Positions 7,348 through 20,335 of a DNA stretch of 64,000 nucleotides are shown here, piece by piece (positions within the stretch are counted from its first letter, which is position 1; the number at the start of each line of letters is the position of its first letter). The notes beneath the pieces are model-generated. The model searched no databases and was not told the origin of the DNA. It saw only the letters and a program-made list of their open reading frames with translations. Where the stretch lies: assembly GCA_028752905.1 (NCBI GenBank), contig JAQNBH010000008.1, forward strand, positions 4,244,413 through 4,308,412, in the 5' to 3' direction. Source of the DNA: Cladorhizidae sp. MBARI D1340-BT2. Taxonomy: Eukaryota; Porifera; Demospongiae; Poecilosclerida; Cladorhizidae. The position numbers and the translations under genes were made by a program.

Positions 7348-9123
7348 CATTAGTGCCTGCACTGTGTGCATTATACACTACATATGAAGCCTCTCATTAG
7401 TGCCTGCACTGTGTGCATTATACACTACATATGAATACTCTCATTGGTGCCTGCACTGTGTGCATTATACACTACATATGATGCCCCTCATTAGTTCCTG
7501 CACTGTGTGCATTATACACTACATATGAATACTCTCATTAGTGCCTGCACTGTGTGCATTATACACTACATATGATGCCTCTCATTAGTGGCTGCACTGT
7601 GTGCATTATACACTACATATGATGCCTCTCATTAGTGCCTGCACTGTGTGCATTATACACTACATATGATGCCTCTCATTAGTGGCTGCACTGTGTGCAT
7701 TATACACTACATATGATGCCTCTCATTAGTGCCTGCACTGTGTGTATTATACACTACATATGATGCCTCTCATTAGTGCCTGCACTGTGTGCATTATACA
7801 CTACATATGATGCCTCTCATTAGTGCCTGCACTGTGTGCATTATACACTACATATGATGCCTCTCATTAGTGCCTGCACTGTGTGCATTATACACTACAT
7901 ATGATGCCTCTCATTAGTGCCTGCACTGTGTGTATTATACACTACATATGATGCCTCTCATTAGTGCCTGCACTGTGTGCATTATACACTACATATGATG
8001 CCTCTCATTAGTGCCTGCACTGTGTGCATTATACACTACATATGATGCCTCTCATTAGTGACTGCACTGTGTGCATTATACACCACATATGATGCCTCTC
8101 ATTAGTGCCTGCACTGTGTGCATTATACACTACATATGATGCCTCTCATTAGTGCCTGCACTGTGTGTATTATACACTACATATGATGCCTCTCATTAGT
8201 GCCTGCACTGTGTGCATTATACACTACATATGGTGCCTCTCATTAGTGCCTGCACTGTGTGTATTATACACTACATATGATGCCTCTCATTAGTGCCTGC
8301 ACTGTGTGCATTATACACTACATATGATGCCTCTCATTAGTGACTGCACTGTGTGCATTATACACTACATATGATGCCTCTCATTAGTGGCTGCACTGTG
8401 TGCATTATACACTACATATGATGCCTCTCATTAGTGCCTGCACTGTGTGCATTATACACTACATATGATGCCTCTCATTAGTGCCTGCACTGTGTGCATT
8501 ATACACTACATATGATGCCTCTCATTAGTGGCTGCACTGTGTGCATTATACACTACATATGATGCCTCTCATTAGTGCCTGCACTGTGTGCATTATACAC
8601 TACATATGATGCCTCTCATTAGTGGCTGCACTGTGTGCATTATACACTACATATGATGCCTCTCATTAGTGCCTGCACTGTGTGCATTATACACTACATA
8701 TGATGCCTCTCATTAGTGGCTGCACTGTGTGCATTATACACTACATATGATGCCTCTCATTAGTGCCTGCACTGTGTGTATTATACACTACATATGATGC
8801 CTCTCATTAGTGCCTGCACTGTGTGCATTATACACTACATATGATGCCTCTCATTAGTGCCTGCACTGTGTGTATTATACACTACATATGATGCCTCTCA
8901 TTAGTGCCTGCACTGTGTGTATTATACACTACATATGATGCCTCTCATTAGTGCCTGCACTGTGTGCATTATACACTACATATGATGCCTCTCATTAGTG
9001 CCTGCACTGTGTGCATTATACACTACATATGATGCCTCTCATTAGTGCCTGCACTGTGTGCATTATACACTACATATGATGCCCCTCATTAGTGCCTGCA
9101 CTGTGTGCATTATACACTACATA
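7348..9123 (+). repeat. 47-bp minisatellite, 38 copies (unit 3)
   Basis: 37 full monomers plus the 37-nt partial. Variant order follows unit 2 through the left and middle of the array, including the C9A/T32C marker near 8053; the two-monomer deficit lies in the right part, where unit 2 has extra C22T-type monomers. Confidence 0.97.
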
Positions 9124-9243
9124 AATTATTTATATTAATTTAATAATTTTTATCCATTGCTACTAGTCACATAGGTAGGCTAGTTGTCCTTCAGTGTACT
9201 TCTATTCATGTCTCACCATAATATGATACTGTGAAGTAAAAAA

Positions 9244-9275
<32 letters not shown>

Positions 9276-9314
9276 TAATAAAAAAAAATATAAAAAAATA
9301 AAAAAATAAAAAAA
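9124..9314 (+). repeat. Linker and 77-bp A-rich tract (unit 3)
   Basis: Tract 9238-9314 is A with scattered T, densest towards the cassette side; the longest A-rich tract in the window. Confidence 0.85.
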
Positions 9315-10109
9315 GTGTGGTTTTCGTGAAGTGGGCGTTTTCGGTCCAAACCTATACGGCAATTGCCGGAATATTACTTCCTAACAATATAAATCTTCAG
9401 AAGAAGTCTCAGCACAACTTCTCTTTCCAGGTTCGCTTTCTTTGACGCCCAGACCTTACTATTGCTTCTCTCTCACAATAGCCTTATCTAGACCAAGTAT
9501 ATAATCAAACAGTCTTCTCTCTCTCTCTCTAGACCTCTGCCCTCCTTTTCTGTATAAGGTAAGTTGATTATAATCAACAATAACAAAATGATGTACACGA
9601 CCACGTCTATCAATACATCATTACTCCTATTGTTTTCTACCAAATTATATATTACACAGAGCCAAGTCAGCTCAGTTCTGAGTCTCTCTTCAGTTCATTG
9701 AGGAGTTAGTTTGTTGAGGGGCTTTCCTTCTTTCTTCCAGCTTGTTGATTACTCCTTCTCCTCCTCTCTCGAAGTCTCTTGTTCTTTTATAGGCAGCTGG
9801 TTTATCTTGTATTGTGCCTAGGATCATTCTCCTCAGAGACTGATCTGACCAATCAGGAGTTCCTTTTTCCAACCAATCAGGGGTCTCTGCTGTCCAAGTG
9901 GGATGATCCATAGTTGCGGTTTTGGTTCTGAGTTGGTGGGTGTCTACTGCCACTTGTGGGTGTGTAGTGTCAACCTCCCTCTGACGGTGTTTCCCCTCTA
10001 ACAGCTTCCGCTGTCAGGGCTTTCTCTGACACTACCACACTTCCCAATATAGAGAGTGCTACCACACTTCCCAATATACATAGTCATCTCTAGACACACA
10101 TGTAGCACT
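9315..10109. repeat. 795-bp cassette with the single base change (unit 3)
   Basis: G to A on the + strand at 9811 relative to other copies (same offset as 3289), changing Thr to Ile in the - strand ORF. A Thr/Ile change gives no sign of purifying selection on that ORF. Predicted + intron 9559-9659, - ORF from ATG 9690-9911, - TATA 9784-9791, CCAAT pair 9849-9880. Confidence 0.93.
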
Positions 10110-10239
10110 AGACCTAGTCATCTCTAGACTCACCAGAAGCATCATCGTTGTGGCCAAGTCCACCAGTGTGGATGTCTACACTGCTAAGCAACAGCTAGTC
10201 CACCAGTGTGGATGTCTACACTGCTAAGCAACAGCTAGT

Positions 10240-10639
10240 CACACCAACCATGTTTAGTATCCCTCACACCAACCATGTTTAGTATCCCACACACCAACCA
10301 TGTTTAGTATCCCTCACACCAACCATGTTTAGTATCCCTCACACCAACCATGTTTAGTATCCCACACACCAACCATGTTTAGTATCCCTCACACCAACCA
10401 TGTTTAGTATCCCACACACCAACCATGTTTAGTATCCCACACACCAACCATGTTTAGTATCCCTCACACCAACCATGTTTAGTATCCCACACACCAACCA
10501 TGTTTAGTATCCCACACACCAACCATGTTTAGTATCCCTCACACCAACCATGTTTAGTATCCCACACACCAACCATGTTTAGTATCCCTCACACCAACCA
10601 TGTTTAGTATCCCTCACACCAACCATGTTTAGTATCCCA
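10240..10639 (+). repeat. 25-bp minisatellite, 16 copies (unit 4)
   Basis: Perfect 25-bp register, last copy ending in A before the CG junction at 10640-10641. Confidence 0.97.
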
Positions 10640-10641
10640 CG

Positions 10642-13600
10642 CATTAGTGCCTGCACTGTGTGCATTATACACTACATATGAATACTCTCATTGGTGCCTG
10701 CACTGTGTGCATTATACACTACATATGATGCCCCTCATTAGTTCCTGCACTGTGTGCATTATACACTACATATGAATACTCTCATTAGTGCCTGCACTGT
10801 GTGCATTATACACTACATATGATGCCTCTCATTAGTGGCTGCACTGTGTGCATTATACACTACATATGATGCCTCTCATTAGTGCCTGCACTGTGTGCAT
10901 TATACACTACATATGATGCCTCTCATTAGTGCCTGCACTGTGTGCATTATACACTACATATGATGCCTCTCATTAGTGCCTGCACTGTGTGCATTATACA
11001 CTACATATGATGCCTCTCATTAGTGCCTGCACTGTGTGCATTATACACTACATATGATGCCACTCATTAGTGGCTGCACTGTGTGCATTATACACTACAT
11101 ATGATGCCTCTCATTAGTGCCTGCACTGTGTGCATTATACACTACATATGATGCCTCTCATTAGTGGCTGCACTGTGTGCATTATACACTACATATGATG
11201 CCTCTCATTAGTGCCTGCACTGTGTGTATTATACACTACATATGATGCCTCTCATTAGTGCCTGCACTGTGTGCATTATACACTACATATGATGCCTCTC
11301 ATTAGTGCCTGCACTGTGTGCATTATACACTACATATGATGCCTCTCATTAGTGCCTGCACTGTGTGCATTATACACTACATATGATGCCTCTCATTAGT
11401 GCCTGCACTGTGTGTATTATACACTACATATGATGCCTCTCATTAGTGCCTGCACTGTGTGCATTATACACTACATATGATGCCTCTCATTAGTGCCTGC
11501 ACTGTGTGCATTATACACTACATATGATGCCTCTCATTAGTGACTGCACTGTGTGCATTATACACCACATATGATGCCTCTCATTAGTGCCTGCACTGTG
11601 TGCATTATACACTACATATGATGCCTCTCATTAGTGCCTGCACTGTGTGTATTATACACTACATATGATGCCTCTCATTAGTGCCTGCACTGTGTGCATT
11701 ATACACTACATATGATGCCTCTCATTAGTGGCTGCACTGTGTGCATTATACACTACATATGATGCCTCTCATTAGTGCCTGCACTGTGTGCATTATACAC
11801 TACATATGGTGCCTCTCATTAGTGCCTGCACTGTGTGTATTATACACTACATATGATGCCTCTCATTAGTGCCTGCACTGTGTGCATTATACACTACATA
11901 TGATGCCTCTCATTAGTGACTGCACTGTGTGCATTATACACTACATATGATGCCTCTCATTAGTGCCTGCACTGTGTGCATTATACACTACATATGATGC
12001 CTCTCATTAGTGCCTGCACTGTGTGCATTATACACTACATATGATGCCTCTCATTAGTGGCTGCACTGTGTGCATTATACACTACATATGATGCCTCTCA
12101 TTAGTGCCTGCACTGTGTGCATTATACACTACATATGATGCCTCTCATTAGTGCCTGCACTGTGTGCATTATACACTACATATGATGCCTCTCATTAGTG
12201 GCTGCACTGTGTGCATTATACACTACATATGATGCCTCTCATTAGTGCCTGCACTGTGTGCATTATACACTACATATGATGCCTCTCATTAGTGGCTGCA
12301 CTGTGTGCATTATACACTACATATGATGCCTCTCATTAGTGCCTGCACTGTGTGCATTATACACTACATATGATGCCTCTCATTAGTGGCTGCACTGTGT
12401 GCATTATACACTACATATGATGCCTCTCATTAGTGCCTGCACTGTGTGTATTATACACTACATATGATGCCTCTCATTAGTGCCTGCACTGTGTGCATTA
12501 TACACTACATATGATGCCTCTCATTAGTGCCTGCACTGTGTGCATTATACACTGCATATGATGCCTCTCATTAGTGCCTGCACTGTGTGCATTATACACT
12601 ACATATGATGCCTCTCATTAGTGCCTGCACTGTGTGTATTATACACTACATATGAATACTCTCATTAGTGCCTGCACTGTGTGCATTATACACTACATAT
12701 GATGCCTCTCATTAGTGGCTGCACTGTGTGCATTATACACTACATATGATGCCTCTCATTAGTGCCTGCACTGTGTGCATTATACACTACATATGATGCC
12801 TCTCATTAGTGGCTGCACTGTGTGCATTATACACTACATATGATGCCTCTCATTAGTGCCTGCACTGTGTGTATTATACACTACATATGATGCCTCTCAT
12901 TAGTGCCTGCACTGTGTGCATTATACACTACATATGATGCCTCTCATTAGTGCCTGCACTGTGTGCATTATACACTACATATGATGCCTCTCATTAGTGC
13001 CTGCACTGTGTGCATTATACACTACATATGATGCCTCTCATTAGTGCCTGCACTGTGTGTATTATACACTACATATGATGCCTCTCATTAGTGCCTGCAC
13101 TGTGTGCATTATACACTACATATGATGCCTCTCATTAGTGGCTGCACTGTGTGCATTATACACTACATATGATGCCTCTCATTAGTGCCTGCACTGTGTG
13201 CATTATACACTACATATGATGCCTCTCATTAGTGGCTGCACTGTGTGCATTATACACTACATATGATGCCTCTCATTAGTGCCTGCACTGTGTGTATTAT
13301 ACACTACATATGATGCCTCTCATTAGTGCCTGCACTGTGTGCATTATACACTACATATGATGCCTCTCATTAGTGCCTGCACTGTGTGCATTATACACTA
13401 CATATGATGCCTCTCATTAGTGCCTGCACTGTGTGCATTATACACTACATATGATGCCTCTCATTAGTGCCTGCACTGTGTGTATTATACACTACATATG
13501 ATGCCTCTCATTAGTGCCTGCACTGTGTGCATTATACACTACATATGATGCCCCTCATTAGTGGCTGCACTGTGTGCATTATACACTACATATGATGCCT

Positions 13601-15049
13601 CTCATTAGTGCCTGCACTGTGTGCATTATACACTACATATGGTGCCTCTCATTAGTGCCTGCACTGTGTGTATTATACACTACATATGATGCCTCTCATT
13701 AGTGCCTGCACTGTGTGCATTATACACTACATATGATGCCTCTCATTAGTGCCTGCACTGTGTGCATTATACACTACATATGATGCCTCTCATTAGTGCC
13801 TGCACTGTGTGCATTATACACTACATATGATGCCTCTCATTAGTGACTGCACTGTGTGCATTATACACTACATATGATGCCTCTCATTAGTGGCTGCACT
13901 GTGTGCATTATACACTACATATGATGCCTCTCATTAGTGCCTGCACTGTGTGCATTATACACTACATATGGTGCCTCTCATTAGTGCCTGCACTGTGTGT
14001 ATTATACACTACATATGATGCCTCTCATTAGTGCCTGCACTGTGTGCATTATACACTACATATGATGCCTCTCATTAGTGCCTGCACTGTGTGTATTATA
14101 CACTACATATGATGCCTCTCATTAGTGCCTGCACTGTGTGCATTATACACTACATATGATGCCTCTCATTAGTGACTGCACTGTGTGCATTATACACTAC
14201 ATATGATGCCTCTCATTAGTGGCTGCACTGTGTGCATTATACACTACATATGATGCCTCTCATTAGTGCCTGCACTGTGTGCATTATACACTACATATGA
14301 TGCCTCTCATTAGTGCCTGCACTGTGTGCATTATACACTACATATGATGCCTCTCATTAGTGGCTGCACTGTGTGCATTATACACTACATATGATGCCTC
14401 TCATTAGTGCCTGCACTGTGTGCATTATACACTACATATGATGCCTCTCATTAGTGGCTGCACTGTGTGCATTATACACTACATATGATGCCTCTCATTA
14501 GTGCCTGCACTGTGTGCATTATACACTACATATGATGCCTCTCATTAGTGGCTGCACTGTGTGCATTATACACTACATATGATGCCTCTCATTAGTGCCT
14601 GCACTGTGTGTATTATACACTACATATGATGCCTCTCATTAGTGGCTGCACTGTGTGCATTATACACTACATATGATGCCTCTCATTAGTGCCTGCACTG
14701 TGTGTATTATACACTACATATGATGCCTCTCATTAGTGCCTGCACTGTGTGCATTATACACTACATATGATGCCTCTCATTAGTGCCTGCACTGTGTGCA
14801 TTATACACTACATATGATGCCTCTCATTAGTGCCTGCACTGTGTGTATTATACACTACATATGATGCCTCTCATTAGTGCCTGCACTGTGTGCATTATAC
14901 ACTACATATGATGCCTCTCATTAGTGCCTGCACTGTGTGCATTATACACTACATATGATGCCTCTCATTAGTGCCTGCACTGTGTGCATTATACACTACA
15001 TATGATGCCCCTCATTAGTGCCTGCACTGTGTGCATTATACACTACATA
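10642..15049 (+). repeat. 47-bp minisatellite, 94 copies, with internal duplication (unit 4)
   Basis: 93 full monomers plus partial. The first monomer carries the GAATACTCT ending directly; the T41A monomer seen first in most units is absent. The GAATACTCT-then-canonical-then-C9G opening at 10775 recurs at 12655, exactly 1,880 bp or 40 monomers later. Downstream, A40G monomers near 11804, 13636 and 13968 also show repeated blocks. This fits fusion of two shorter arrays by unequal exchange. Confidence 0.95.
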
Positions 15050-15183
15050 AATTATTTATATTAATTTAATAATTTTTATCCATTGCTACTAGTCACATAG
15101 GTAGGCTAGTTGTCCTTCAGTGTACTTCTATTCATGTCTCACCATAATATGATACTGTGAAGTAAAAAAAAAGGAAAAAAAAA

Positions 15184-15215
<32 letters not shown>
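15050..15215 (+). repeat. Linker and 52-bp A-tract interrupted by G (unit 4)
   Basis: Tract 15164-15215 is interrupted by GG early and one G late, the same class as units 5 and 6 only. Confidence 0.85.
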
Positions 15216-15216
<1 letters not shown>

Positions 15217-16010
15217 TGTGGTTTTCGTGAAGTGGGCGTTTTCGGTCCAAACCTATACGGCAATTGCCGGAATATTACTTCCTAACAATATAAATCTTCA
15301 GAAGAAGTCTCAGCACAACTTCTCTTTCCAGGTTCGCTTTCTTTGACGCCCAGACCTTACTATTGCTTCTCTCTCACAATAGCCTTATCTAGACCAAGTA
15401 TATAATCAAACAGTCTTCTCTCTCTCTCTCTAGACCTCTGCCCTCCTTTTCTGTATAAGGTAAGTTGATTATAATCAACAATAACAAAATGATGTACACG
15501 ACCACGTCTATCAATACATCATTACTCCTATTGTTTTCTACCAAATTATATATTACACAGAGCCAAGTCAGCTCAGTTCTGAGTCTCTCTTCAGTTCATT
15601 GAGGAGTTAGTTTGTTGAGGGGCTTTCCTTCTTTCTTCCAGCTTGTTGATTACTCCTTCTCCTCCTCTCTCGAAGTCTCTTGTTCTTTTATAGGCAGCTG
15701 GTTTATCTTGTGTTGTGCCTAGGATCATTCTCCTCAGAGACTGATCTGACCAATCAGGAGTTCCTTTTTCCAACCAATCAGGGGTCTCTGCTGTCCAAGT
15801 GGGATGATCCATAGTTGCGGTTTTGGTTCTGAGTTGGTGGGTGTCTACTGCCACTTGTGGGTGTGTAGTGTCAACCTCCCTCTGACGGTGTTTCCCCTCT
15901 AACAGCTTCCGCTGTCAGGGCTTTCTCTGACACTACCACACTTCCCAATATAGAGAGTGCTACCACACTTCCCAATATACATAGTCATCTCTAGACACAC
16001 ATGTAGCACT
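15216..16010. repeat. 795-bp cassette (unit 4)
   Basis: Identical by eye to unit 1. Predicted + intron 15460-15560, - ORF from ATG 15591-15812, - TATA 15685-15692, CCAAT pair 15750-15781. Confidence 0.93.
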
Positions 16011-16140
16011 AGACCTAGTCATCTCTAGACTCACCAGAAGCATCATCGTTGTGGCCAAGTCCACCAGTGTGGATGTCTACACTGCTAAGCAACAGCTAGT
16101 CCACCAGTGTGGATGTCTACACTGCTAAGCAACAGCTAGT

Positions 16141-16565
16141 CACACCAACCATGTTTAGTATCCCTCACACCAACCATGTTTAGTATCCCACACACCAACC
16201 ATGTTTAGTATCCCTCACACCAACCATGTTTAGTATCCCTCACACCAACCATGTTTAGTATCCCTCACACCAACCATGTTTAGTATCCCACACACCAACC
16301 ATGTTTAGTATCCCACACACCAACCATGTTTAGTATCCCACACACCAACCATGTTTAGTATCCCTCACACCAACCATGTTTAGTATCCCACACACCAACC
16401 ATGTTTAGTATCCCACACACCAACCATGTTTAGTATCCCACACACCAACCATGTTTAGTATCCCTCACACCAACCATGTTTAGTATCCCACACACCAACC
16501 ATGTTTAGTATCCCTCACACCAACCATGTTTAGTATCCCTCACACCAACCATGTTTAGTATCCCA
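16141..16565 (+). repeat. 25-bp minisatellite, 17 copies (unit 5)
   Basis: Barcode TATTTAAATAAATATTA, identical to unit 7 across all 17 copies. Confidence 0.97.
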
Positions 16566-16567
16566 CG

Positions 16568-18907
16568 CATTAGTGCCTGCACTGTGTGCATTATACACTA
16601 CATATGAAGCCTCTCATTAGTGCCTGCACTGTGTGCATTATACACTACATATGAATACTCTCATTGGTGCCTGCACTGTGTGCATTATACACTACATATG
16701 ATGCCCCTCATTAGTTCCTGCACTGTGTGCATTATACACTACATATGATGCCCCTCATTAGTGCCTGCACTGTGTGCATTATACACTACATATGATTCCT
16801 CTCATTAGTGCCTGCACTGTGTGCATTATACACTACATATGATGCCTCTCATTAGTGCCTGCACTGTGTGCATTATACACTACATATGATGCCTCTCATT
16901 AGTGCCTGCACTGTGTGCATTATACACTACATATGAATACTCTCATTAGTGCCTGCACTGTGTGCATTATACACTACATATGATGCCTCTCATTAGTGGC
17001 TGCACTGTGTGCATTATACACTACATATGATGCCTCTCATTAGTGCCTGCACTGTGTGCATTATACACTACATATGATGCCTCTCATTAGTGGCTGCACT
17101 GTGTGCATTATACACTACATATGATGCCTCTCATTAGTGCCTGCACTGTGTGTATTATACACTACATATGATGCCTCTCATTAGTGCCTGCACTGTGTGC
17201 ATTATACACTACATATGATGCCTCTCATTAGTGCCTGCACTGTGTGCATTATACACTACATATGATGCCTCTCATTAGTGCCTGCACTGTGTGCATTATA
17301 CACTACATATGATGCCTCTCATTAGTGCCTGCACTGTGTGTATTATACACTACATATGATGCCTCTCATTAGTGCCTGCACTGTGTGCATTATACACTAC
17401 ATATGATGCCTCTCATTAGTGCCTGCACTGTGTGCATTATACACTACATATGATGCCTCTCATTAGTGCCTGCACTGTGTGCATTATACACTAGATATGA
17501 TGCCTCTCATTAGTGCCTGCACTGTGTGCATTATACACTACATATGATGCCTCTCATTAGTGCCTGCACTGTGTGCATTATACACTACATATGATGCCTC
17601 TCATTAGTGACTGCACTGTGTGCATTATACACCACATATGATGCCTCTCATTAGTGCCTGCACTGTGTGCATTATACACTACATATGATGCCTCTCATTA
17701 GTGCCTGCACTGTGTGTATTATACACTACATATGATGCCTCTCATTAGTGCCTGCACTGTGTGCATTATACACTACATATGATGCCTCTCATTAGTGGCT
17801 GCACTGTGTGCATTATACACTACATATGATGCCTCTCATTAGTGCCTGCACTGTGTGCATTATACACTACATATGGTGCCTCTCATTAGTGCCTGCACTG
17901 TGTGTATTATACACTACATATGATGCCTCTCATTAGTGCCTGCACTGTGTGCATTATACACTACATATGATGCCTCTCATTAGTGCCTGCACTGTGTGTA
18001 TTATACACTACATATGATGCCTCTCATTAGTGACTGCACTGTGTGCATTATACACTACATATGATGCCTCTCATTAGTGGCTGCACTGTGTGCATTATAC
18101 ACTACATATGATGCCTCTCATTAGTGCCTGCACTGTGTGCATTATACACTACATATGATGCCTCTCATTAGTGCCTGCACTGTGTGCATTATACACTACA
18201 TATGATGCCTCTCATTAGTGGCTGCACTGTGTGCATTATACACTACATATGATGCCTCTCATTAGTGCCTGCACTGTGTGCATTATACACTACATATGAT
18301 GCCTCTCATTAGTGGCTGCACTGTGTGCATTATACACTACATATGATGCCTCTCATTAGTGCCTGCACTGTGTGCATTATACACTACATATGATGCCTCT
18401 CATTAGTGGCTGCACTGTGTGCATTATACACTACATATGATGCCTCTCATTAGTGCCTGCACTGTGTGTATTATACACTACATATGATGCCTCTCATTAG
18501 TGCCTGCACTGTGTGCATTATACACTACATATGATGCCTCTCATTAGTGCCTGCACTGTGTGCATTATACACTACATATGATGCCTCTCATTAGTGCCTG
18601 CACTGTGTGCATTATACACTACATATGATGCCTCTCATTAGTGCCTGCACTGTGTGTATTATACACTACATATGATGCCTCTCATTAGTGCCTGCACTGT
18701 GTGTATTATACACTACATATGATGCCTCTCATTAGTGCCTGCACTGTGTGCATTATACACTACATATGATGCCTCTCATTAGTGCCTGCACTGTGTGCAT
18801 TATACACTACATATGATGCCTCTCATTAGTGCCTGCACTGTGTGCATTATACACTACATATGATGCCCCTCATTAGTGCCTGCACTGTGTGCATTATACA
18901 CTACATA
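16568..18907 (+). repeat. 47-bp minisatellite, 50 copies (unit 5)
   Basis: 49 full monomers plus partial. Includes a GATTCCTCT ending near 16794 and the rare C34G change (CTAGATATG) at 17494. Both are found otherwise only in unit 7, at equal offsets from the unit start. Confidence 0.97.
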
Positions 18908-19058
18908 AATTATTTATATTAATTTAATAATTTTTATCCATTGCTACTAGTCACATAGGTAGGCTAGTTGTCCTTCAGTGTACTTCTATTCATGTCTCAC
19001 CATAATATGATACTGTGAAGTAAAAAAAAAGGGGAAAAAAAAAAAAAGAAAAAAAAAA
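18908..19058 (+). repeat. Linker and short 37-bp A-tract with GGGG (unit 5)
   Basis: Tract 19022-19058 contains GGGG after nine A and one later G; equal shortest tract with unit 11. Confidence 0.85.
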
Positions 19059-19853
19059 GTGTGGTTTTCGTGAAGTGGGCGTTTTCGGTCCAAACCTATA
19101 CGGCAATTGCCGGAATATTACTTCCTAACAATATAAATCTTCAGAAGAAGTCTCAGCACAACTTCTCTTTCCAGGTTCGCTTTCTTTGACGCCCAGACCT
19201 TACTATTGCTTCTCTCTCACAATAGCCTTATCTAGACCAAGTATATAATCAAACAGTCTTCTCTCTCTCTCTCTAGACCTCTGCCCTCCTTTTCTGTATA
19301 AGGTAAGTTGATTATAATCAACAATAACAAAATGATGTACACGACCACGTCTATCAATACATCATTACTCCTATTGTTTTCTACCAAATTATATATTACA
19401 CAGAGCCAAGTCAGCTCAGTTCTGAGTCTCTCTTCAGTTCATTGAGGAGTTAGTTTGTTGAGGGGCTTTCCTTCTTTCTTCCAGCTTGTTGATTACTCCT
19501 TCTCCTCCTCTCTCGAAGTCTCTTGTTCTTTTATAGGCAGCTGGTTTATCTTGTGTTGTGCCTAGGATCATTCTCCTCAGAGACTGATCTGACCAATCAG
19601 GAGTTCCTTTTTCCAACCAATCAGGGGTCTCTGCTGTCCAAGTGGGATGATCCATAGTTGCGGTTTTGGTTCTGAGTTGGTGGGTGTCTACTGCCACTTG
19701 TGGGTGTGTAGTGTCAACCTCCCTCTGACGGTGTTTCCCCTCTAACAGCTTCCGCTGTCAGGGCTTTCTCTGACACTACCACACTTCCCAATATAGAGAG
19801 TGCTACCACACTTCCCAATATACATAGTCATCTCTAGACACACATGTAGCACT
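19059..19853. repeat. 795-bp cassette (unit 5)
   Basis: Identical by eye to unit 1. Predicted + intron 19303-19403, - ORF from ATG 19434-19655, - TATA 19528-19535, CCAAT pair 19593-19624. Confidence 0.93.
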
Positions 19854-19983
19854 AGACCTAGTCATCTCTAGACTCACCAGAAGCATCATCGTTGTGGCCA
19901 AGTCCACCAGTGTGGATGTCTACACTGCTAAGCAACAGCTAGTCCACCAGTGTGGATGTCTACACTGCTAAGCAACAGCTAGT

Positions 19984-20333
19984 CACACCAACCATGTTTA
20001 GTATCCCTCACACCAACCATGTTTAGTATCCCACACACCAACCATGTTTAGTATCCCTCACACCAACCATGTTTAGTATCCCTCACACCAACCATGTTTA
20101 GTATCCCACACACCAACCATGTTTAGTATCCCTCACACCAACCATGTTTAGTATCCCACACACCAACCATGTTTAGTATCCCACACACCAACCATGTTTA
20201 GTATCCCACACACCAACCATGTTTAGTATCCCTCACACCAACCATGTTTAGTATCCCTCACACCAACCATGTTTAGTATCCCACACACCAACCATGTTTA
20301 GTATCCCACATACCAACCATGTTTAGTATCCCA
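19984..20333 (+). repeat. 25-bp minisatellite, 14 copies (unit 6)
   Basis: Barcode TATTATAAATTAAA. The last copy begins CATACC instead of CACACC (near 20310), the only internal base change I saw in any 25-mer. Confidence 0.96.
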
Positions 20334-20335
20334 CG

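Larger units (their letters stand above)
6866..10109 (+). repeat. Macrosatellite unit 3 (3,244 bp)
   Basis: Sister of unit 2. Carries the only cassette base change found and the longest A-rich tract. Confidence 0.9.
10110..16010 (+). repeat. Macrosatellite unit 4 (5,901 bp)
   Basis: About 2.6 kb longer than units 2 and 3, mainly because its 47-mer array contains the unit 2/3-type opening pattern twice. Confidence 0.9.
16011..19853 (+). repeat. Macrosatellite unit 5 (3,843 bp)
   Basis: Shares its first 1.5 kb or more with unit 7, not with its neighbour unit 6: same 25-mer barcode, same opening 47-mers and a private marker at the same offset. Confidence 0.9.
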
